From the NCBI RefSeq assembly GCF_000004075.3, contig NC_026659.2, forward strand, positions 16,014,272 to 16,078,271: a DNA stretch of 64,000 nucleotides. The letters run 5' to 3'. This document shows positions 1 to 12,369 of the stretch, in pieces (within the stretch, counting starts at the first letter, position 1; each line of letters begins with the position of its first letter). The stretch comes from Cucumis sativus (taxonomy: Eukaryota; Streptophyta; Magnoliopsida; Cucurbitales; Cucurbitaceae). Below the pieces are notes generated by a model. The model was not told the origin of the DNA and searched no databases. It was given only the letters and a program-made list of their open reading frames with translations. Position numbers and translations under genes: made by a program.

Positions 1-963
1 TAATACCTAGACACGTTTTGAACACGTTTTAGGTTGGTTTGAACTAAGTTTGTTACACTTACACACTTGGTAGCCATTTTGGGTCGTGTAGTGCTTTTTT
101 CACAATGTTTGAACTTTTTTCGTAGGTTATGAGTTACGAACCTACACGTAAGCTGTTTTAGGTCGTTTTGAAAGTTCAAGTGATACTTAGACACATTTTG
201 TTCAAGTGATACTGTTTTAGGTCGTTTTCAAGTGAACTTTTATCTTCCTGTATTGACTGTTTTACTATTTCTTCATGGTTTGTATTCATGGTATTTATTT
301 TCGTAATGAATCTTTCATGTTCTGGTAAACATTGCAGAAACACATAATTTCAGCAATCTGTCAAAGAGTTGAAGGAGAAAGCAGAAGTACTTAAAGGTCA
401 CATGAAGACCTAAAAGTTAGGTAATTTTTTGAAAACTTTTTTCTTCGTCTTGCTTAGTTTTAGTGGTATTTGTTAACAGGCTGAGACATACTCTTGTATG
501 CCAAGGCTAGGTGGCCAATTCAATGGATGGCCTGAGACGGTGAAATGACAAGTGTAGAACAAAGTAGACAATCGAGCAGATTTACAAGTAGGAGGATGGT
601 GTTTGGTCTTACTCTAAAGCTACTGCTAGAAAGGTGATTCTCCCTTTATTTACACATGTTATCTATATTTAATTACTGTTTTTATGTGATGGTGAATAAA
701 TATTTAAGTCGTTTCAAGTTTTTACATCATGCTTGAGTTAATACATTTCCCAACTCGCACTAATTTTAAAGTTGAGACTAAGTTTGTTGCACTTACACAC
801 TTGGTTGCCATTTTGGATTTTGGAGTGCTTTTTCTACATTTTTTGAACTTTTTGGTAGGTTATGAGTTATGAAGTAACACTAAAGCATTATTAGGTCGTT
901 TTTAAGGTTCGAGTGATACTTAAACATTTTTTGAACACCTTTTAGGTTGTTACAAACTAAGTA
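1..963. repeat. AT-rich flank with diverged direct repeats
   Basis: Two related blocks, about 42-225 and 776-960, share phrases such as ACACTTGGT, GGTTATGAGTTA and AGTGATACTTA in the same order and orientation. Positions 1-41 look like the tail of a further copy. The intervening 240-770 shows no recognisable gene. The second block ends directly at the first satellite monomer. This looks like a different, older repeat family flanking the satellite; no function is claimed. Confidence 0.6.
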
Positions 964-3900
964 GCCGAACGGTCACGCCCCAGACTCGGTTTCTTGGTTC
1001 CGTCCCAAAACGCCGAAGAAAGGCACAATGGCCTAGAAAGGGACGTTCGGACTTCGACTGGGGTCCGAGGCCTCGAAAGTCCACATCTAGCTACTGGGTG
1101 GTCCGATTCTGAGTGATCTCGTAGTTTCTTGCCCACAAAAGCCAAACGGTGACGCCCCAGACTCGGTTTCTTGATTCCGTCCCAAAACGCAGAAGAATCG
1201 CACAATGGCCTAGAAAGGGACGGTCGGACTTGGAACGGGGTCCGAGGCCTCGAAAGTCCACATCTAGCTACTGGGTGGTCCGATTCTGAGTGACCTCGAA
1301 GTTTCTTGCCCACAAAAGCCGAACGGTGACGCCCCAGACTCGGTTTCTTGGTTCCGTCCCAAAACGCCGAAGAAAGGCACAATGGCCTAGAAAGGGACGG
1401 TCGGACTTGGAACGGGCCCGAGGCCTCGAAAGTCCACATCTAGCTACTGGGTGGTTCGATTCTGAGTGATCTCGAAGTTTCTTGCCCACAAAAGCCGAAC
1501 GGTGACGCCCCAGACTCGGTTTCTTGGTTCCGTCCCAAAACGCCGAAGAAAGGCACAATGGCCTAGAAAGGGACGGTCGGACTTGAAACGGTGTCCGAGG
1601 CCTCGAAAGCCCACATCTAGCTACTAGGTGGTCGGATTCTGAGTGATCTCGAAGTTTCTTGCCCACAAAAGCCGAACGGTGACGCCCCAGACTCGGTTTC
1701 TTGGTTCCGTCCCAAAACGCCGAAGAAAGGCACAATGGCCTAGAAAGGGACGGTCGGACTTGGAACGGGGTCCGAGGCCTCGAAAGTCCACATCTAGCTA
1801 CTGGGTGGTCCGATTCTGAGTGATCTCGAAGTTTCTTGCCCACAAAAGCCGAACGGTGACGCCCCAGACTCGGTTTCTTGGTTCCGTCCCAAAACGCCGA
1901 AGAAAGGCACAATGGCCTAGAAAGGGACGGTCGGACTTGGAACGGGGTCCGAGGCCTCGAAAGTCCACATCTAGCTACTGGGTGGTCCGATTCTGAGTGA
2001 TCTCGAAGTTTCTTGCCCACAAAAGCCGAACGGTGACGCCCCAGACTCGGTTTCTTGGTTCCGTCCCAAAACGCCGAAGAAAGGCACAATGGCCAAGAAA
2101 GGGACGGTCGGACTTGGAACGGGGTCCGAGGCCTCGAAAGTCCACATCTAGCTACTGGGTGGTCTGATTCTGAGTGACCTCGTAGTTTCTTGCCCACAAA
2201 AGCCGAACGGTGACGCCCCAGACTCGGTTTCTTGGTTCCGTCCCAAAACGCCGAAGAAAGGCACAATGGCCTAGAAAGGGACGGTCGGACTTGGAACGGG
2301 GTCCGAGGCCTCGAAAGTCCACATCTAGCTACTGGGTGGTCCGATTCTGAGTGATCTCGAAGTTTCTTGCCCACAAAAGCCGAACGGTGACGCCCCAGAC
2401 TCGGTTTCTTGGTTCCGTCCCAAAACGCCGAAGAAAGGCACAATGGCCTAGAAAGGGACGGTCGGACTTGGAACGGGGTCCGAGGCCTCGAAAGTCCACA
2501 TCTAGCTACTGGGTGGTCCGATTCTGAGTGATCTCGAAGTTTCTTGCCCACAAAAGCCGAACGGTGACGCCCAGACTCGGTTTCTTGGTTCCGTCCCAAA
2601 ACGCCGAAGAAAGGCACAATGGCCTAGAAAGGGACGGTCGGACTTGGAACGGGGTCCGAGGCCTCGAAAGTCCACATCTAGCTACTGGGTGGTCCGATTC
2701 TGAGTGATCTCGAAGTTTCTTGCCCACAAAAGCCGAACGGTGACGCCCCAGACTCGGTTTCTTGGTTCCGTCCCAAAACGCCGAAGAAAGGCACAATGGC
2801 CTAGAAAGGGACGGTCGGACTTGGAACGGGGTCCGAGGCCTCGAAAGTCCACATCTAGCTACTGGGTGGTCCGATTCTTTGTGATCTCGAAGTTTCTTGC
2901 CCACAAAAGCCGAACGGTGACGCCCCAGACTCGGTTTCTTGGTTCCGTCCCAAAACGCCGAAGAAAGGCACAATGGCCTAGAAAGGGACGGTCGGACTTG
3001 GAACGGGGTCCGAGGCCTCGAAAGTCCACATCTAGCTACTGGGTGGTCCGATTCTTTGTGATCTCGAAGTTTCTTGCCCACAAAAGCCGAACGGTGACGC
3101 CCAGACTCGGTTTCTTGGTTCCGTCCCAAAACGCCGAAGAAAGGCACAATGGCCTAGAAAGGGACGGTCGGACTTGGAACGGGGTCCGAGGCCTCGAAAG
3201 TCCACATCTAGCTACTGGGTGGTCCGATTCTGAGTGATCTCGAAGTTTCTTGCCCACAAAAGCCGAACGGTGACGCCCCAGACTCGGTTTCTTGGTTCCG
3301 TCCCAAAACGCCGAAGAAAGGCACAATGGCCTAGAAAGGGACGGTCGGACTTGGAACGGGGTCCGAGGCCTCGAAAGTCCACATCTAGCTACTGGGTGGT
3401 CCGATTCTGAGTGATCTCGAAGTTTCTTGCCCACAAAAGCCGAACGGTGACGCCCCAGACTCGGTTTCTTGGTTCCGTCCCAAAACGCCGAAGAAAGGCA
3501 CAATGGCCTAGAAAGGGACGGTCGGACTTGGAACGGGGTCCGAGGCCTCGAAAGTCCACATCTAGCTACTGGGTGGTCCGATTCTGAGTGATCTCGAAGT
3601 TTCTTGCCCACAAAAGCCGAACGGTGACGCCCCAGACTCGGTTTCTTGGTTCCGTCCCAAAACGCCGAAGAAAGGCACAATGGCCTAGAAAGGGACGGTC
3701 GGACTTGGAACGGGGTCCGAGGCCTCGAAAGTCCACATCTAGCTACTGGGTGGTCCGATTCTTTGTGATCTCGAAGTTTCTTGCCCACAAAAGCCGAACG
3801 GTGACGCCCCAGACTCGGTTTCTTGGTTCCGTCCCAAAACGCCGAAGAAAGGCACAATGGCCTAGAAAGGGACGGTCGGACTTGGAACGGGGTCCGAGGC

Positions 3901-6900
3901 CTCGAAAGTCCACATCTAGCTACTGGGTGGTCCGATTCTGAGTGATCTCGAAGTTTCTTGCCCACAAAAGCCGAACGGTGACGCCCAGACTCGGTTTCTT
4001 GGTTCCGTCCCAAAACGCCGAAGAAAGGCACAATGGCCTAGAAAGGGACGGTCGGACTTGGAACGGGGTCCGAGGCCTCGAAAGTCCACATCTAGCTACT
4101 GGGTGGTCCGATTCTGAGTGATCTCGAAGTTTCTTGCCCACAAAAGCCGAACGGTGACGCCCCAGACTCGGTTTCTTGGTTCCGTCCCAAAACGCCGAAG
4201 AAAGGCACAATGGCCTAGAAAGGGACGGTCGGACTTGGAACGGGGTCCGAGGCCTCGAAAGTCCACATCTAGCTACTGGGTGGTCCGATTCTGAGTGATC
4301 TCGAAGTTTCTTGCCCACAAAAGCCGAACGGTGACGCCCCAGACTCGGTTTCTTGGTTCCGTCCCAAAACGCCGAAGAAAGGCACAATGGCCTAGAAAGG
4401 GACGGTCGGACTTGGAACGGGGTCCGAGGCCTCGAAAGTCCACATCTAGCTACTGGGTGGTCCGATTCTGAGTGATCTCGAAGTTTCTTGCCCACAAAAG
4501 CCGAACGGTGACGCCCCAGACTCGGTTTCTTGGTTCCGTCCCAAAACGCCGAAGAAAGGCACAATGGCCTAGAAAGGGACGGTCGGACTTGGAACGGGGT
4601 CCGAGGCCTCGAAAGTCCACATCTAGCTACTGGGTGGTCCGATTCTGAGTGATCTCGAAGTTTCTTGCCCACAAAAGCCGAACGGTGACGCCCCAGACTC
4701 GGTTTCTTGGTTCCGTCCCAAAACGCCGAAGAAAGGCACAATGGCCTAGAAAGGGACGGTCGGACTTGGAACGGGGTCCGAGGCCTCGAAAGTCCACATC
4801 TAGCTACTGGGTGGTCCGATTCTGAGTGATCTCGAAGTTTCTTGCCCACAAAAGCCGAACGGTGACGCCCCAGACTCGGTTTCTTGGTTCCGTCCCAAAA
4901 CGCCGAAGAAAGGCACAATGGCCTAGAAAGGGACGGTCGGACTTGGAACGGGGTCCGAGGCCTCGAAAGTCCACATCTAGCTACTGGGTGGTCCGATTCT
5001 GAGTGATCTCGAAGTTTCTTGCCCACAAAAGCCGAACGGTGACGCCCCAGACTCGGTTTCTTGGTTCCGTCCCAAAACGCCGAAGAAAGGCACAATGGCC
5101 TAGAAAGGGACGGTCGGACTTGGAACGGGGTCCGAGGCCTCGAAAGTCCACATCTAGCTACTGGGTGGTCCGATTCTGAGTGATCTCGAAGTTTCTTGCC
5201 CACAAAAGCCGAACGGTGACGCCCCAGACTCGGTTTCTTGGTTCCGTCCCAAAACGCCGAAGAAAGGCACAATGGCCTAGAAAGGGACGGTCGGACTTGG
5301 AACGGGGTCCGAGGCCTCGAAAGTCCACATCTAGCTACTGGGTGGTCCGATTCTGAGTGATCTCGAAGTTTCTTGCCCACAAAAGCCGAACGGTGACGCC
5401 CCAGACTCGGTTTCTTGGTTCCGTCCCAAAACGCCGAAGAAAGGCACAATGGCCTAGAAAGGGACGGTCGGACTTGGAACGGGGTCCGAGGCCTCGAAAG
5501 TCCACATCTAGCTACTGGGTGGTCCGATTCTGAGTGATCTCGAAGTTTCTTGCCCACAAAAGCCGAACGGTGACGCCCCAGACTCGGTTTCTTGGTTCCG
5601 TCCCAAAACGCCGAAGAAAGGCACAATGGCCTAGAAAGGGACGGTCGGACTTGGAACGGGGTCCGAGGCCTCGAAAGTCCACATCTAGCTACTGGGTGGT
5701 CCGATTCTGAGTGATCTCGAAGTTTCTTGCCCACAAAAGCCGAACGGTGACGCCCCAGACTCGGTTTCTTGGTTCCGTCCCAAAACGCCGAAGAAAGGCA
5801 CAATGGCCTAGAAAGGGACGGTCGGACTTGGAACGGGGTCCGAGGCCTCGAAAGTCCACATCTAGCTACTGGGTGGTCCGATTCTGAGTGATCTCGAAGT
5901 TTCTTGCCCACAAAAGCCGAACGGTGACGCCCCAGACTCGGTTTCTTGGTTCCGTCCCAAAACGCCGAAGAAAGGCACAATGGCCTAGAAAGGGACGGTC
6001 GGACTTGGAACGGGGTCCGAGGCCTCGAAAGTCCACATCTAGCTACTGGGTGGTCCGATTCTGAGTGATCTCGAAGTTTCTTGCCCACAAAAGCCGAACG
6101 GTGACGCCCCAGACTCGGTTTCTTGGTTCCGTCCCAAAACGCCGAAGAAAGGCACAATGGCCTAGAAAGGGACGGTCGGACTTGGAACGGGGTCCGAGGC
6201 CTCGAAAGTCCACATCTAGCTACTGGGTGGTCCGATTCTGAGTGATCTCGAAGTTTCTTGCCCACAAAAGCCGAACGGTGACGCCCCAGACTCGGTTTCT
6301 TGGTTCCGTCCCAAAACGCCGAAGAAAGGCACAATGGCCTAGAAAGGGACGGTCGGACTTGGAACGGGGTCCGAGGCCTCGAAAGTCCACATCTAGCTAC
6401 TGGGTGGTCCGATTCTGAGTGATCTCGAAGTTTCTTGCCCACAAAAGCCGAACGGTGACGCCCCAGACTCGGTTTCTTGGTTCCGTCCCAAAACGCCGAA
6501 GAAAGGCACAATGGCCTAGAAAGGGACGGTCGGACTTGGAACGGGGTCCGAGGCCTCGAAAGTCCACATCTAGCTACTGGGTGGTCCGATTCTGAGTGAT
6601 CTCGAAGTTTCTTGCCCACAAAAGCCGAACGGTGACGCCCCAGACTCGGTTTCTTGGTTCCGTCCCAAAACGCCGAAGAAAGGCACAATGGCCTAGAAAG
6701 GGACGGTCGGACTTGGAACGGGGTCCGAGGCCTCGAAAGTCCACATCTAGCTACTGGGTGGTCCGATTCTGAGTGATCTCGAAGTTTCTTGCCCACAAAA
6801 GCCGAACGGTGACGCCCCAGACTCGGTTTCTTGGTTCCGTCCCAAAACGCCGAAGAAAGGCACAATGGCCTAGAAAGGGACGGTCGGACTTGGAACGGGG

Positions 6901-9278
6901 TCCGAGGCCTCGAAAGTCCACATCTAGCTACTGGGTGGTCCGATTCTGAGTGATCTCGAAGTTTCTTGCCCACAAAAGCCGAACGGTGACGCCCCAGACT
7001 CGGTTTCTTGGTTCCGTCCCAAAACGCCGAAGAAAGGCACAATGGCCTAGAAAGGGACGGTCGGACTTGGAACGGGGTCCGAGGCCTCGAAAGTCCACAT
7101 CTAGCTACTGGGTGGTCCGATTCTGAGTGATCTCGAAGTTTCTTGCCCACAAAAGCCGAACGGTGACGCCCCAGACTCGGTTTCTTGGTTCCGTCCCAAA
7201 ACGCCGAAGAAAGGCACAATGGCCTAGAAAGGGACGGTCGGACTTGGAACGGGGTCCGAGGCCTCGAAAGTCCACATCTAGCTACTGGGTGGTCCGATTC
7301 TGAGTGATCTCGAAGTTTCTTGCCCACAAAAGCCGAACGGTGACGCCCCAGACTCGGTTTCTTGGTTCCGTCCCAAAACGCCGAAGAAAGGCACAATGGC
7401 CTAGAAAGGGACGGTCGGACTTGGAACGGGGTCCGAGGCCTCGAAAGTCCACATCTAGCTACTGGGTGGTCCGATTCTGAGTGATCTCGAAGTTTCTTGC
7501 CCACAAAAGCCGAACGGTGACGCCCCAGACTCGGTTTCTTGGTTCCGTCCCAAAACGCCGAAGAAAGGCACAATGGCCTAGAAAGGGACGGTCGGACTTG
7601 GAACGGGGTCCGAGGCCTCGAAAGTCCACATCTAGCTACTGGGTGGTCCGATTCTGAGTGATCTCGAAGTTTCTTGCCCACAAAAGCCGAACGGTGACGC
7701 CCCAGACTCGGTTTCTTGGTTCCGTCCCAAAACGCCGAAGAAAGGCACAATGGCCTAGAAAGGGACGGTCGGACTTGGAACGGGGTCCGAGGCCTCGAAA
7801 GTCCACATCTAGCTACTGGGTGGTCCGATTCTGAGTGATCTCGAAGTTTCTTGCCCACAAAAGCCGAACGGTGACGCCCCAGACTCGGTTTCTTGGTTCC
7901 GTCCCAAAACGCCGAAGAAAGGCACAATGGCCTAGAAAGGGACGGTCGGACTTGGAACGGGGTCCGAGGCCTCGAAAGTCCACATCTAGCTACTGGGTGG
8001 TCCGATTCTGAGTGATCTCGAAGTTTCTTGCCCACAAAAGCCGAACGGTGACGCCCCAGACTCGGTTTCTTGGTTCCGTCCCAAAACGCCGAAGAAAGGC
8101 ACAATGGCCTAGAAAGGGACGGTCGGACTTGGAACGGGGTCCGAGGCCTCGAAAGTCCACATCTAGCTACTGGGTGGTCCGATTCTGAGTGATCTCGAAG
8201 TTTCTTGCCCACAAAAGCCGAACGGTGACGCCCCAGACTCGGTTTCTTGGTTCCGTCCCAAAACGCCGAAGAAAGGCACAATGGCCTAGAAAGGGACGGT
8301 CGGACTTGGAACGGGGTCCGAGGCCTCGAAAGTCCACATCTAGCTACTGGGTGGTCCGATTCTGAGTGATCTCGAAGTTTCTTGCCCACAAAAGCCGAAC
8401 GGTGACGCCCCAGACTCGGTTTCTTGGTTCCGTCCCAAAACGCCGAAGAAAGGCACAATGGCCTAGAAAGGGACGGTCGGACTTGGAACGGGGTCCGAGG
8501 CCTCGAAAGTCCACATCTAGCTACTGGGTGGTCCGATTCTGAGTGATCTCGAAGTTTCTTGCCCACAAAAGCCGAACGGTGACGCCCCAGACTCGGTTTC
8601 TTGGTTCCGTCCCAAAACGCCGAAGAAAGGCACAATGGCCTAGAAAGGGACGGTCGGACTTGGAACGGGGTCCGAGGCCTCGAAAGTCCACATCTAGCTA
8701 CTGGGTGGTCCGATTCTGAGTGATCTCGAAGTTTCTTGCCCACAAAAGCCGAACGGTGACGCCCCAGACTCGGTTTCTTGGTTCCGTCCCAAAACGCCGA
8801 AGAAAGGCACAATGGCCTAGAAAGGGACGGTCGGACTTGGAACGGGGTCCGAGGCCTCGAAAGTCCACATCTAGCTACTGGGTGGTCCGATTCTGAGTGA
8901 TCTCGAAGTTTCTTGCCCACAAAAGCCGAACGGTGACGCCCCAGACTCGGTTTCTTGGTTCCGTCCCAAAACGCCGAAGAAAGGCACAATGGCCTAGAAA
9001 GGGACGGTCGGACTTGGAACGGGGTCCGAGGCCTCGAAAGTCCACATCTAGCTACTGGGTGGTCCGATTCTGAGTGATCTCGAAGTTTCTTGCCCACAAA
9101 AGCCGAACGGTGACGCCCCAGACTCGGTTTCTTGGTTCCGTCCCAAAACGCCGAAGAAAGGCACAATGGCCTAGAAAGGGACGGTCGGACTTGGAACGGG
9201 GTCCGAGGCCTCGAAAGTCCACATCTAGCTACTGGGTGGTCCGATTTTGAGTGATCTCGAAGTTTCTTGCCCACAAAA
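964..9278. repeat. 177-bp satellite DNA array, 47 monomers
   Basis: A unit beginning GCCGAACGGTGACGCCCC repeats head to tail. Monomer starts follow 964, 1141, 1318, 1494 and so on to 9102. The total of 8315 bp equals 47 x 177 minus four single-base deletions (near 1416, and in the monomers starting at 2556, 3086 and 3970). The unit is about 56% G+C with 14 CpG sites, unlike the AT-rich surroundings, and carries the perfect palindrome CGAGGCCTCG at unit positions 103-112. Monomers 1-18 vary; 19-46 (4146-9101) look identical by eye. The length matches the 177-bp cucumber centromeric satellite class, so a centromeric or pericentromeric role is plausible but inferred. Long open frames here are artefacts of 177 being divisible by 3. 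Confidence 0.97.
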
Positions 9279-9284
9279 GCCAAA

Positions 9285-11210
9285 TGATAGAACTAAGTCA
9301 TGCACAGCGGAAAAAGAATCGAATTTCTACCCTAATTGCCACAATTAACATGTAACCATAAACTAATCAAATTAGGGTTTTAAGAAGTATTACCTTTGAA
9401 GCTTTCAAAAGGTTTGATGTCTTCTTACCAATTCTACCCGAGACCACCACTAGTACTCAACTGCTATCCTCTAGACAAAGAACCGGGTTGTGGGACCCAA
9501 TTTTGGTGTAGAAAGTAATGGAGATAAAATGAGATTGGAAGCTTTCTTTTTTCTTTTGTTGAGATTATGAAAATGATAAAAGAGGCAAAAGTCCTTCAAC
9601 ATTTGAAAACATCTCTATTTATAGCCTAATTACATGCAAAAATGCATGCAATTCAATTGCCAAATCTCAACACCTAATATTCCACTAACAATTAGTGGAA
9701 CTTAGTGGGCTAGGTGTCTATATCTCATATAGCCACATATCCCACTAAGAGTTAGTGGGATTATCCAACAAAATGTTGGATTTTCCCACTAACTTAGTCC
9801 AAGGGTAAAATGGTCATTAGATTTTTCTAGTCAAAAGTCAAACTTTGACTTTTCTAAGTCAAAAGTCAATATTTTGACTTTTTACCATTTTGTCCGTCTT
9901 GACTAATTCCAACCTCCCGAGCATGAATCCGCATTCATTTTTCCAAAATTCAAATCACATTTGAATATAAGGCCGGTCAAAGTTTGACTTTTCAAAGTCA
10001 AAAGTCAACATTTTGACTTTTTACTATTTTTGACCAATTCCGAGCTTCTTAGTATGAATCCGCATTCATACTTATAGTATGTAAAACATAAAGCTCTATT
10101 TCTAATTAGAAGACCGACGATTATATCACTGTATATGTCGGTTTTCCTTTCTTCTCCCTATTCGAACAATTCGACTTATTTCATCACACTGTTCTAAGTT
10201 TAATCCATATGAGCTAGCAGAGGAACCTAATGGACCTATAGATCATGGGCTCCAACGATTCAAGATTAACTAGCTAAACTCTTTTAAACCGAGTTAATCA
10301 ACATTCGTTAACTAACGGGTCATTCCACTAAAGTCCCGTAGTTGCACTCCCCTCACTATAGATATATTTGTGTCCATTTGATAAAACCATAATCAGTAAG
10401 TTAATCCTTCACAGGTTGCTCGTAACCTTGGCTGGGTCAAAATACCGTTTTACCCCCAAGATTACATCTTGCTCCTTAAGTCCCACTAATCCACTATTGA
10501 ACAATTGGTTTAAGGTTCAACCTATAAACTTAATCCCTCTCGGGCCAATGAGAGGGTGGGGCCCCTTGTTCAAGACTTGGATTCAGTGCTTAAGAGAGCA
10601 ACCTATCTACTAACCCTAAAGCGGGTAGGAGTGAATTCCATCTTGTACCCTATGTTCCCAGCTATCCACCCGATCTTACCCCTGAAATGGGAGGCTTATT
10701 GGGCCAACGCTGATGAGCTGCCCTCACCTATGCAGATCTAAGGATAATCTCGTATGAACAGGAGTTCATAGTTAACTCAGGATTAAGACTAAGTTACCTA
10801 GGTCATCAATAATTGAGATAGTCAGTTTTAAACAGTAAACGGTGTTATAACGTAAAAATGACTAATTCATGGTTCAGTCTTATGTAAACATTTTACATAG
10901 GATGCCCCCACTTTCATGTCTCTACATGAACGATTAGGATCACCTCGTTTGTACTACAAAGTGGGCCGCATCCATAGTTTCTCTAAATAAGGCGCCCAAC
11001 CTTTATTTCATATACTATAGACTATTTAGGCTATATACTCGAACTTGATCCACGTTTATGTTTACACATAAAGTTCAAGTTTATTCAAAAAATAGCCTTG
11101 GAACTTTGATTTATTGGATTTAAGATTATAATATTTAATTTCTCAATAACAACTTTATTGAATAGAATATGATTTACAAACTACGAGTTTTAGGACAAAA
11201 AATTCCAACA
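9285..11210 (-). mobile_element. Ty1/copia-type solo LTR (minus strand)
   Basis: Read on the minus strand, the segment starts TGTTGGAATTTTTTGTCC at 11210 and ends in CTATCA at 9285, the usual TG...CA limits. The same sequence recurs at 14530 (plus), 17447-17978 (plus) and 19469-19904 (minus), which identifies it as an LTR. It has a TATA box (see 9612) about 330 bp from its 3' end, so U3 is at the right and R-U5 at the left. No coding region of its own is attached. The flanks (CCAAA left, ATAAA right) do not form a convincing target duplication, so it may mark a recombination breakpoint rather than a clean solo LTR. Confidence 0.8.
9612..9621 (-). promoter_or_regulatory. TATA box of the copia LTR
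   Basis: The minus strand reads CTATAAATAG. The equivalent TATAAATAG is found at about 17804-17812 in the plus-strand copy of the same LTR. Position and orientation fit the Pol II promoter of the LTR. Confidence 0.55.
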
Positions 11211-11212
11211 AT

Positions 11213-12060
11213 AAACTCCCATAATAGCACCAAGGCTAATACCATTGCGAATACAGAAGAAAGTAAAGGAGGAATGAATTGGCCGATGAGAACTTTTACT
11301 CTACGAGGAACAACAAAAGAGGAAGTATGGAAAAAGGGACAGACGAAGCGCTTATTTGATGCTGAATTTCAATCTAGAAAGAAGGGATTGTGCTTTCGTT
11401 GTAATGAGAAAAATTCTCATGACCACAAATGCAAGATGAAAGAGCAAAGGGAATTGCGAATGATTGTTGTCAAGGAAGAAGGCGAGGAGTATGAAATTAT
11501 TGAAGAAGGAGGAATTGATCAGAAAGAATTGAATGCCCCTGAGATCGTAGAGGAGAGTCAAGTGATGGTGGAATTATCCATTAATTATGTGGTGGGATTA
11601 TCCACCTAGGGAAAATGAAGGTAAAAGAGATGATACAAGGGAAGGTGGCTATAGTACTAATTGATTGTGGAGTCACACGCAATTTCATTTAAAAAAAAAT
11701 AGTGAAAGAGTTGCAACTGAGTACAAGAGAAACGTCGAATTATGGAGTCATTTTGGGCTCGGGCACTGTAGTCAAAGGGAAGGTAATTTGTGAAGATGTT
11801 GAGTTAATGCTGGGAGGGTTAGTTGCCATACTTGGAATGCAGTAATTGTATTCCTTGGGAACGGTTGGAGTGGATTGGAAGAATATGATGTTAACATTGA
11901 TATATTAGGGGAAGAAGGTGATAATCCAAGGAGATCCGAGCCTAACCAAAGTCAGGGTCTGTCTTAAGAAGTTTATGAAAACATTGGGGAAGAAGATCAA
12001 GGCTTTTTAGTAGAGTGCAGAGCCTTAAAGAAAAGTGAATCCTTAGAAGAAGAGAATTCG
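11213..12060 (+). pseudogene. Ty3/gypsy gag-protease fragment
   Basis: The open part (to 11609) encodes a gag C-terminus with the zinc-knuckle pattern CFRCNEKNSHDHKC (C-x2-C, then H and C) preceded by RLFDAEFQSRKKG, a signature of plant Ty3/gypsy Gag. After a stop at 11607, the same polypeptide continues in broken frames through a protease-like stretch: the aspartic-protease motif is seen as LIDCGVTRNF near 11660, then LGSGTVVKGK near 11755. Several stops and frameshifts interrupt it. It begins immediately after the copia LTR end at 11210, so its 5' part is missing. RT, RNaseH and integrase are absent. The 11169 ATG upstream lies in the LTR and is not a real start. Confidence 0.8.
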
Positions 12061-12369
12061 TGGGAGGTCGAATTAACAGTAGAAAAATCAATAGCGATGA
12101 TCCACTGTAGGAGGAAAACTTCGAACTTTGAAACTAAGTGTAGAACCATAGAAAGGTTACCCCACTCGTTCTAGCAAGGCCTAGTTGCCACCTTTCATAC
12201 CAAAGAAAGAAAAAAAAGGCTTGTAAATTCAAAATACAAAAAAGTGAGAATTGAAATTTAGATTCTAGTAATTGAAATAGTGAAAGAAAAGTTCTGTCCC
12301 CTTGTATTTTCTTGAAATGAAAATTCGAATCATGTTTTTATCTAAAGTTGAATTGCATTATCTTTCTTT
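12061..12369. other. AT-rich spacer, no gene seen
   Basis: This is probably the degraded tail of the preceding gypsy fragment; scattered codons resembling its downstream region can be followed to about 12200. Beyond that I see only A-rich sequence up to the oligo(T)/oligo(A) boundary that marks the LINE 3' end. Confidence 0.4.

Noticed and set aside
964..9278. CRISPR-like regular repeats
   Set aside because: Direct tandem monomers without spacers, in a plant nuclear context.
3920..9283. Very long minus-strand ORF (1787 codons) and shorter ones at 957-4031
   Set aside because: They are translations of the 177-bp satellite; openness follows from the 59-codon unit length and breaks at each one-base deletion.
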